Positions 24,571-29,722 of a DNA stretch of 29,722 bases are shown one piece after another. The translations under genes and the position numbers were made by a program. The stretch is taken from contig DGWH01000143.1 of the NCBI GenBank assembly GCA_002395225.1, positions 954 through 30,675 of the forward strand, written 5' to 3'. Position 1 is the first letter of the stretch; each line of letters begins with the position of its first letter. The DNA comes from Christensenella sp. UBA4263. GTDB lineage: Bacteria > Bacillota > Clostridia > Christensenellales > Aristaeellaceae. Below the pieces are notes generated by a model, which had not been told where the DNA came from, did no database searches, and saw nothing but the letters and a program-made list of their open reading frames with translations.

Positions 24571-25089
24571 GTGAGACTGAGACCTTATATTCCGGAAAAA
24601 GACTTCGAGGTGATCCGGGATTGGATCATGGATCCGAGAACGCATGCTTTATGGTGCGCCAACCGTTTTGATTATCCGCTGGACGAGAAGAATCTTAACG
24701 AAGTGCTGAGGGAGATCCGGAGTCGGAACGGAGACAATCCGTTCGTGGCGGTCGGAGAGGATGGAGAGGCGGTCGGCTTTTTCTGCTGCTCCATCAATCC
24801 GGAAACAAACGAAGAACTTTTGAAATTTGTGATCGTGGATCCGGCGGTACGCGGACACGGGATTGGAAAAGCCATGCTGCGTCTGGCGGTAGACGATGCG
24901 TTTGGGAGCCACAAAGCGGACGCGGTTTGCCTGCATGTTTTCGCAGAGAACACACCGGCGGTCCGGTGCTATGAAAGCGCTGGCTTTACGGAAGAGAAAA
25001 CGGACAGAAATGCGTTCTCCTATCAGGATGAGTCCTGGGGACGAACCCATATGATCATCCGGCGCCCCGGTTCAAAATGCGGTGGTTAA
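24571..25089 (+). CDS. GNAT family N-acetyltransferase
   Basis: 172 residues from GTG 24571, preceded by AGAGGTGG about 9 bases upstream. Acetyl-CoA-dependent acetyltransferase fold: MRLRPYIPEKDFEVIRDWI at the N-terminus, strand FVAVGEDGEAVGFFCCSI, then motif A LKFVIVDPAVRGHGIGKAML with the R/Q-x-x-G-x-G/A acetyl-CoA loop, and the C-terminal CLHVFAENTPAVRCYESAGF, which is the canonical motif B. Substrate unknown. It ends in GGCGG-like codons and is followed by a strong terminator at 25245. Confidence 0.92.
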   Translation: MRLRPYIPEKDFEVIRDWIMDPRTHALWCANRFDYPLDEKNLNEVLREIRSRNGDNPFVAVGEDGEAVGFFCCSINPETNEELLKFVIVDPAVRGHGIGKAMLRLAVDDAFGSHKADAVCLHVFAENTPAVRCYESAGFTEEKTDRNAFSYQDESWGRTHMIIRRPGSKCGG

Positions 25090-25244
25090 ATGCCTGACAG
25101 GATTCCCTTGTATGAACCGTTCAGGTTCGCTGCAAATGAAGCGCAGAGACGAAAGCAGATGATTCACGCAGATGCACAATGGACGTGCCTGCAGATGGTT
25201 CTTTGCAGGATGATCAGGGAGAATTCGGGTATAGATGATTTTGG

Positions 25245-25298
25245 GTCAAAAGAGTTGCGCCAAGGCTCCCGGAGGTGCCTTGGCGCAATTCTTTTGAC
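25245..25298. terminator. 22-bp two-way terminator hairpin
   Basis: GTCAAAAGAGTTGCGCCAAGGC (25245-25266) pairs with 25277-25298 over 22 positions with a single G-T, around a 10-nt loop. The A- and T-rich outer ends give U-runs in both directions, suited to the convergent GNAT (+) and MFS (-) genes. The 25090-25244 stretch holds no supported gene. Confidence 0.88.
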
Positions 25299-25375
25299 TC
25301 CTCTTACTCTTTCGTGCTCTGCTGTTTCAGCATTTTGTTGTTGTACAACCAGGTTCGTGGTTAAAAATCCAACCT

Positions 25376-26251
25376 TTATGATCTGTTCCCTGTGCGTCTC
25401 AGTCCGCTCAGGAATACCAGAACGGCGGCCGCGGCATACAGGACGGCTCCCAGCAGCATCGGGGAAAACGCCCCATTTTCCGGCAGAAAAAGCAGTTCGG
25501 CGACCATCGGGGCAACCGTCAGGAGCACATAGGACAGCACCGCGGAGAAGATCAGCGCAGTGGATTCATCCACCGTTTCCCGCACGGCCTTCAGGCTTAA
25601 GAAGCTGTCCGTGGTCATGGACGTACCAAAACCGTCCAGGAACCCAGGCAGAGTACTGCTGATCACGATCATGACCATCACCGGCGGGATCCGGAGAATA
25701 AAGATGCCAAGGGAGGTAAGCGCAAAAGCCAGGGCGATGGATGCCGGAATGCCCAGGCGTGCCTTGGCCCTTGTGACCAGGGCAGGCCCGATGTAGATGC
25801 CCGCAAGGCCATTGGCGATATAGCAATAACTGAGCATCACCGATGAGATCCCGTTTGCCTGACAGATTGCGGGGATCAGCGTCACGCAGAGCATCACGCC
25901 GATATTCAGCGGGATTCCCGTCACTAGAATGAAAAAGAGCATTTCCCGGGAAAACAGCAGCCGGATGACCGCGCGTACGCTGACCTGCTGCCGGTTTTCC
26001 TTCTCCAGCGATCTCCCAGCCAGCTGCTGCCACGGCGGCAGGAAATAGATCACGGCCAGGTAAACGAGGAAGAACACGGCTGAAAGCAGGAATGTTTCGG
26101 AATAGCCGATGCTGGAGGAAAGGATCGCGCCAAGGCCGGCGCCGCAGGTTGCCCCCGCCAGAAGCCCCGCATTGTCCTGGAAAATGTTCGCGCTTCTTCC
26201 CTTCTCCGTCTCATATTCTCTTGTGATCAGGTAGTTCGAAGCCTGCTTCAT
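25376..26251 (-). CDS. MFS transporter, N-terminally shortened
   Basis: 291 residues with about eight membrane helices (for example YSETFLLSAVFFLVYLAVIY; REMLFFILVTGIPLNIGVML; MVMIVISSTLPGFLDGFG; LLGAVLYAAAAVLVFLSGLR). Major-facilitator proteins have 12 helices and about 400 residues or more; this frame begins in what is normally the region between helices 4 and 5 (EYETEKGRSANIFQDNAGLL is a typical mid-protein stretch). ATG 26251 has GGGAGAGCAAAAA in front, so the remnant may be translated, but the first four or so helices are missing and function is doubtful. The missing part would lie where the glutamine synthetase fragment now is, which suggests a recombination joint near 26255-26370. Confidence 0.75.
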   Translation of the reverse strand: MKQASNYLITREYETEKGRSANIFQDNAGLLAGATCGAGLGAILSSSIGYSETFLLSAVFFLVYLAVIYFLPPWQQLAGRSLEKENRQQVSVRAVIRLLFSREMLFFILVTGIPLNIGVMLCVTLIPAICQANGISSVMLSYCYIANGLAGIYIGPALVTRAKARLGIPASIALAFALTSLGIFILRIPPVMVMIVISSTLPGFLDGFGTSMTTDSFLSLKAVRETVDESTALIFSAVLSYVLLTVAPMVAELLFLPENGAFSPMLLGAVLYAAAAVLVFLSGLRRTGNRS

Positions 26252-26266
26252 TTTTTGCTCTCCCTC

Positions 26267-26295
26267 TTGACTTATGAAAAAACAGGCTGTACAAT
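26267..26295 (+). promoter_or_regulatory. Strong promoter before the glutamine synthetase fragment
   Basis: -35 TTGACT (26267-26272), 17-bp gap, -10 TACAAT (26290-26295). Start near 26302, directly followed by the terminator hairpin at 26307. Confidence 0.7.
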
Positions 26296-26306
26296 GTGAG
26301 CAACAA

Positions 26307-26346
26307 GGCAAGGGAGCCGTGCTGGTACGGTTCCCTTGCCCTTTTT
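26307..26346 (+). terminator. Promoter-proximal terminator
   Basis: GGCAAGGGAGCCGT pairs with ACGGTTCCCTTGCC (one G-T) around a 6-nt loop, followed by CTTTTT. A transcript from the promoter just upstream would be only about 45 bases unless it reads through, so this is an attenuator, or the end of a tiny RNA. Confidence 0.8.
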
Positions 26347-26368
26347 ATTATCTGAAGAAGGCCTTTTC

Positions 26369-27065
26369 ATGAGCAAGTACAGCAAGGAAGACATCATCCG
26401 CATGGTGCGGGAAGATGATGTGGAATTCATTCGGATGCCGTTCACCGATATTTTCGGCCAGCTGAAAAACGTGACCATCACCGCCAGCCGGATCGAAAAG
26501 ACCGTGAACGACAAGCTCATGATCGACGGCAGCAGCATCGAAGGCTTCGTGCGCATCAACGAAAGCGGCCAGTACCTGCGGCCCGATCTGGATACCTTTG
26601 CCATCCTGCCCTGGCGGCCTCAGCTCGGGAAGGCGGCCAGGCTCATCTGCGGCGTGTACACCCCGGACGGTACACCCTTTGCAGGTGATCCCCGGGACAT
26701 GCTGAAAAAGATGCTGAAAACGGCCGCCGACATGGGATATTTTCTTCAGCGTGAAGCCGGAAATGGAGTTTTCCTTTTTCCAGACCGACGATCAGGGCCG
26801 CCCCACTCCCACCATTGGTGACGAAGCGGGCCATTTTGACCTGAGCCCTCTGGATCATGATTGCAAGCTGGATGATCTGCAATGGAATTATGGGAATCTC
26901 ATCCAAATTCTGCTGATTGCAAAGCCTCTGGTACCGGAAAACAGTGAGGCGCCGGAGATTTTCCGCTTTCCGCTGCCGCTGTCTTCCCAGACGCAGATCG
27001 GGGCGGTGCAGATGCTGAGCCAGCTGCACCAGCTGCGCCTGTCCAGGCGCACATACACAGATTAA
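26369..27065 (+). pseudogene. glnA: Glutamine synthetase (glnA) fragment, frameshifted and truncated
   Basis: From ATG 26369 the first about 125 codons match the N-terminal beta-grasp domain of type I glutamine synthetase: MSKYSKEDIIRMVREDDVEF, TDIFGQLKNVTI, LMIDGSSIEGFVRINESG, YLRPDLDTFAILPWRP. Around 26745-26750 the frame shifts; the other frame continues VKPEMEFSFFQTDDQGRPTP and DEAGHFDLSPLDHD, which is where the catalytic domain starts. Beyond about 26865 no glutamine synthetase sequence is left, though a full enzyme would need some 300 more residues. The 26870-27133 remainder is unrecognised; an in-frame run after the 27065 stop (ETAAQAARRMREWLEGLREQ) looks like the end of another broken gene. 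Not functional. Confidence 0.85.
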
Positions 27066-27139
27066 GAAACCGCAGCGCAGGCCGCCCGGAGGATGAGGGA
27101 ATGGCTGGAAGGGCTGCGGGAACAACGGGGTGAATGAAA

Positions 27140-28834
27140 ATGACGAAGTATATTTTTGTAACCGGCGGCGTGGTATCCGGTTTGGGAAAAGGCATTACAG
27201 CGGCCAGTCTGGGGCGGCTGCTGAAAGCCAGGGGATTAAAGGTGGCGGCGCAAAAATTAGACCCCTATATCAACGTAGACCCCGGCACCATGAGTCCCTA
27301 CCAGCACGGGGAGGTGTATGTCACCGAGGACGGGGCGGAAACTGACCTGGACCTGGGCCATTACGAGCGCTTCATTGACGAGGATCTGAACAAGTATTCC
27401 AATCTGACCACCGGCAAAGTGTATTCCAATGTGATCCACAGGGAGCGCCATGGCGGATACTTGGGCAGCACGGTGCAGACCATCCCCCACATCACCGACG
27501 AAATCAAGCACTTTATTTACCAGGTAGGTGAAAAGACCGGCGCGGACGTGGTGATCACCGAAATTGGCGGCACCATCGGCGATATCGAATCCCAGCCCTT
27601 CATTGAGGCTATCCGGGAAGTGGGTCTGGAGGTAGGCCGGGAGAACGCTCTGTACGTCCATGTCACCCTGGTGCCGTACCTGAAAGCCAGCGGGGAGCAT
27701 AAATCCAAGCCCACCCAGCATTCCGTCAAGGAATTGCAGGGCATGGGCATCAGCCCCAATATCATCGTGCTGCGGGTTGACGAAAAGATCACTGATGACA
27801 GCATTTTCACTAAGATCGCCCACTTCTGCAACGTGAAGCCCGACTGCGTCATCGAAAACCTGACCCTGCCCATCCTCTACGAAGCGCCGCTGATGCTGGA
27901 GCAAAAGAACCTTTCCTCCATCGTCTGCCGGGAGCTGGGCATTCAGGCGCCCGCTCCTGATTTGTCGGAATGGCAGGAACTGGTGGAACGCATCCGGCAT
28001 CAGAGCAAAACGGTCAAAATCGGTTTGGTTGGCAAATACGTACAGCTGCATGACGCCTATCTGTCCGTGGCAGAAGCCCTGCGCCACGCAGGCTACGCCC
28101 TGGATGCACGCATCGACATCACCTGGATCGATTCGGAAACATTGACAAAAGAAAACGTGGAAGCCGTCTTGTCTCCCATGGACGGCCTGATCGTGCCCGG
28201 GGGTTTTGGGGGCCGGGGCATCGAGGGCATGATCCTGACGGCAAAATACGCCCGGGAGCATCACGTCCCGTACTTTGGCATCTGCCTGGGCATGCAGATC
28301 GCCGTGATCGAATTTGCCCGTCACGCTGCCGGTCTGAAAAACGCCAATTCCCGGGAGTTTGACGAAACCGCCCCTTTCAAAGTCATTGATTTCATGCCGG
28401 AGCAGAACGATGAAATCGACAAGGGCGGCACGCTGCGGCTGGGTAAATATCCCTGCGTACTCAAAGATAACACCGTGATCGCTCGTTGCTACACCGCAAA
28501 AGAGTTGCCCTGTCGCGAAGCGACAGTTAAGTCAAATCCAGGCCTCATGCAATGCAACTCCGGCAAATGCTCAACAGTGAGGCCTGCAATAGAGATCAAC
28601 GAACGCCACCGCCATCGCTATGAATTTGCCAACGCATACCGTCAAATGCTGGAGCAGGTTGGCTTATGCCTTTCCGGCCTGTCCCCGGATGAAAGACTGG
28701 TGGAAACCATTGAACTGCCTAAGGAGGAGTTCTTCGTGGGGGTCCAATTCCACCCTGAATTCAAAAGCCGCCCCAACAAGCCCCATCCGCTGTTTGTCGG
28801 CTTTATCCAGGCGGCTGTCAATCATATCAGATGA
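27140..28834 (+). CDS. pyrG: CTP synthase with a 30-residue insertion
   Basis: 564 residues. Makes CTP from UTP, ATP and glutamine. The N-terminal amidoligase domain starts TKYIFVTGGVVSGLGKGITA and has LDPYINVDPGTMSPYQHGEV; the C-terminal class I glutaminase domain has GLIVPGGFGGRGIEGM, the nucleophile cysteine in FGICLGMQIAVIEFAR, and the histidine-glutamate pair in GVQFHPEFKSRP. Catalytic residues are intact. Family length is about 535: the excess is exactly 30 residues (LPCREATVKSNPGLMQCNSG and ten more) placed between ARCYTAKE and INERHRHRYEF in the glutaminase domain. Without it the protein would be 534 residues. ATG 27140 has GGGG 9 bases upstream; ATG 27134 is too close. Confidence 0.96.
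   Translation: MTKYIFVTGGVVSGLGKGITAASLGRLLKARGLKVAAQKLDPYINVDPGTMSPYQHGEVYVTEDGAETDLDLGHYERFIDEDLNKYSNLTTGKVYSNVIHRERHGGYLGSTVQTIPHITDEIKHFIYQVGEKTGADVVITEIGGTIGDIESQPFIEAIREVGLEVGRENALYVHVTLVPYLKASGEHKSKPTQHSVKELQGMGISPNIIVLRVDEKITDDSIFTKIAHFCNVKPDCVIENLTLPILYEAPLMLEQKNLSSIVCRELGIQAPAPDLSEWQELVERIRHQSKTVKIGLVGKYVQLHDAYLSVAEALRHAGYALDARIDITWIDSETLTKENVEAVLSPMDGLIVPGGFGGRGIEGMILTAKYAREHHVPYFGICLGMQIAVIEFARHAAGLKNANSREFDETAPFKVIDFMPEQNDEIDKGGTLRLGKYPCVLKDNTVIARCYTAKELPCREATVKSNPGLMQCNSGKCSTVRPAIEINERHRHRYEFANAYRQMLEQVGLCLSGLSPDERLVETIELPKEEFFVGVQFHPEFKSRPNKPHPLFVGFIQAAVNHIR
28505..28594 (+). repeat. Two-hairpin element inserted in frame in pyrG
   Basis: 90 bp. First hairpin CTGTCGC-GAA-GCGACAG (28510-28526); second CAGGCCTCA (28539-28547) with TGAGGCCTG (28578-28586), both perfect. 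AGAG precedes (28501-28504) and ends (28591-28594) the insert, consistent with a short target duplication. The 18 bases CCTGTCGCGAAGCGACAG are identical to the reverse complement of the copy at 15169-15186. Confidence 0.9.
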
Positions 28835-28836
28835 GG

Positions 28837-28862
28837 CCCGCCACATCATGTGGGGGTTTTAC
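28837..28862 (+). terminator. Terminator after pyrG
   Basis: CCACAT pairs with ATGTGG, extended by CCCG/GGGG, followed by TTTTAC, just after the pyrG stop. Confidence 0.75.
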
Positions 28863-29179
28863 AAGGCTTTCGGACTTAGCAGCAGTCCTATTTCCGCGGC
28901 CTCCGAGACTTATCAAGTCGTTCCCGGGCGATGCTTCAGCGATATTTTCGATTTGTGTGTCCCTTGCCAAATTGTGAATTTCTCCTTATTGAGCGCCGGA
29001 GAACTTCCCCAGATGATAGTAATGAGACCTGTTTGCGGACTACAAGAAACAAAATAGCCCTCGTTCTGCATGTGCACCTGCAGGAGAAGGGCATGAAAAT
29101 AGCCAGAACATTGAGTAAGCGCCTGGCTATGTAAGGTTATATTCAGTTTAAGAGAGCGACAAACAGGAATTTGTCGATA
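28863..29179. other. Intergenic region with two inverted repeats
   Basis: No gene supported. ATAGCCAG (29099-29106) pairs with CTGGCTAT (29123-29130). Confidence 0.45.
29043..29092 (-). terminator. Likely terminator of the P-loop kinase gene
   Basis: Read on minus, GCCCTTCTCCTGCA pairs imperfectly with TGCAGAACGAGGGC and runs into TATTTTGTTTC. About 90 bp after the kinase stop. Confidence 0.55.
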
Positions 29180-29674
29180 TCAAAGCGTCAGTATTTCACT
29201 CACGATTTCACAAATGTTCTTATTGACTGTATCCACTTTTATGGTGTCAAGTATTTGATACATGTTGATTCTTGCAACACTTCTGTCGATTACATCGTTA
29301 CTGCGGATCCCCCTGGCGATGTCAGCAGAGAGTCTTTTGCGCAAATTGGTTTCATCGATTATAAGCGAAATCTTTATGACTCTCGCATCTCCTGTGTCCA
29401 GACTATTGATTATTTCGTCAATAATGGATTGTTCATGCATTACCCAGCAGAAAATGATATTTTTATAGGCCGTACAGTGGAGAAAACTATTCAGCAAGAA
29501 GCAGATGTTGCGCATGACCATGGCTTTTGTTTCTTCTGTTACCTGAAATGGATCGGCATCCCAACACCAATCGCCGTCAAGAAAAACACTGTTCGGCAAC
29601 ACCTTTTTCAGCTGCTGACTTACCGTCGTTTTACCGACGCCCATTGTACCGCCGATCAGATATATTGTTTTCAT
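29180..29674 (-). CDS. P-loop kinase-like protein (AAA_33 type)
   Basis: 164 residues. Walker A GGTMGVGKTTVSQQLKKVL at the N-terminus (residues 8-26), followed by VFLDGDWCWDADPF, the acidic strand typical of small nucleotide, shikimate or antibiotic kinases. The strand KNIIFCWVMHEQSIIDEII and IKISLIIDETNLRKRLSADI fit the substrate and lid regions (the latter with the arginine-rich lid). Target is unknown. ATG 29674 follows GAGGAACAGAT. Single gene; complete. Confidence 0.82.
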   Translation of the reverse strand: MKTIYLIGGTMGVGKTTVSQQLKKVLPNSVFLDGDWCWDADPFQVTEETKAMVMRNICFLLNSFLHCTAYKNIIFCWVMHEQSIIDEIINSLDTGDARVIKISLIIDETNLRKRLSADIARGIRSNDVIDRSVARINMYQILDTIKVDTVNKNICEIVSEILTL

Positions 29675-29722
29675 ATCTGTTCCTCACAAATTCCGACTGT
29701 CGGTCCAGAAGCCCTTTTATTG

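Noticed and set aside
25090..25662. 190-residue plus-strand ORF after the acetyltransferase
   Set aside because: It runs through the 22-bp terminator and antisense to the MFS gene.
26302..26368. Glutamine riboswitch before glnA
   Set aside because: The leader is too short and shows only a terminator hairpin, no aptamer-like conserved structure.
27257..28324. 355-residue minus-strand ORF
   Set aside because: Antisense shadow of pyrG.
1..29722. tRNA or rRNA genes
   Set aside because: I saw no TTCGANNC-type arm with a matching cloverleaf and no rRNA-like stretch.

Overview
The window looks like an accessory-rich stretch of a Gram-positive, clostridial-type genome (Bacillota, Clostridia, probably gut or rumen; roughly half G+C). 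This rests on strong AGGAGG-type ribosome sites, the clostridial look of CTP synthase, Cas1/Cas2 and the UPF0158 protein, and general gene style. The species cannot be told. No rRNA, tRNA or insertion-sequence transposase is visible.

Layout. 1-715: CRISPR array (11 repeats, the first cut by the window edge, 10 spacers), read on the minus strand from a leader at 716-890. 1094-4257: an EcsC-family gene, divergent cas1-cas2 of the I-C type, then a convergent stand-alone cas6; no interference effector is in view. 4258-9634: loosely packed minus-strand genes (two secreted proteins, an XRE regulator, two small acidic proteins) with long stretches where I see no gene. 9635-10483: a two-gene operon (unknown protein, UPF0158) ending in a clear terminator. 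10617-14927: one 1436-residue protein, an SF1 (UvrD-type) helicase fused to a C-terminal SAM methyltransferase-like domain. 15490-17915: NUDIX hydrolase and DUF4143 ATPase, the latter behind four 23-bp tandem repeats that abut its promoter. 18812-21190: small uncharacterised genes and a nuclease pseudogene with an internal TAG. 21490-25089: solute-binding protein, hipBA toxin-antitoxin with promoter and paired operators, GNAT acetyltransferase. 25376-29674: shortened MFS transporter, broken glutamine synthetase fragment, pyrG, P-loop kinase.

The most striking thing is a dispersed element of about 85-90 bp. Each copy has a 7-bp stem with a 3-nt loop and, in most copies, a second hairpin. I see nine clear copies (three at 14954-15187, two at 18456-18620, one at 20261-20312, two at 21314-21466, one at 28505-28594) and one doubtful copy at 18382. 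Stem sequences differ between copies but stay paired, which suggests selection for structure. One copy sits in frame inside pyrG, adds exactly 30 codons and is flanked by AGAG on both sides. Another supplies the C-terminus of the gene at 19817. This resembles the Rickettsia palindromic elements in behaviour, though not recognisably in sequence.

Other leads: the helicase-methyltransferase fusion, the mixed CRISPR gene set with an EcsC gene between leader and cas1, a CRISPR spacer that resembles its own repeat, and the repeat-controlled DUF4143 gene.
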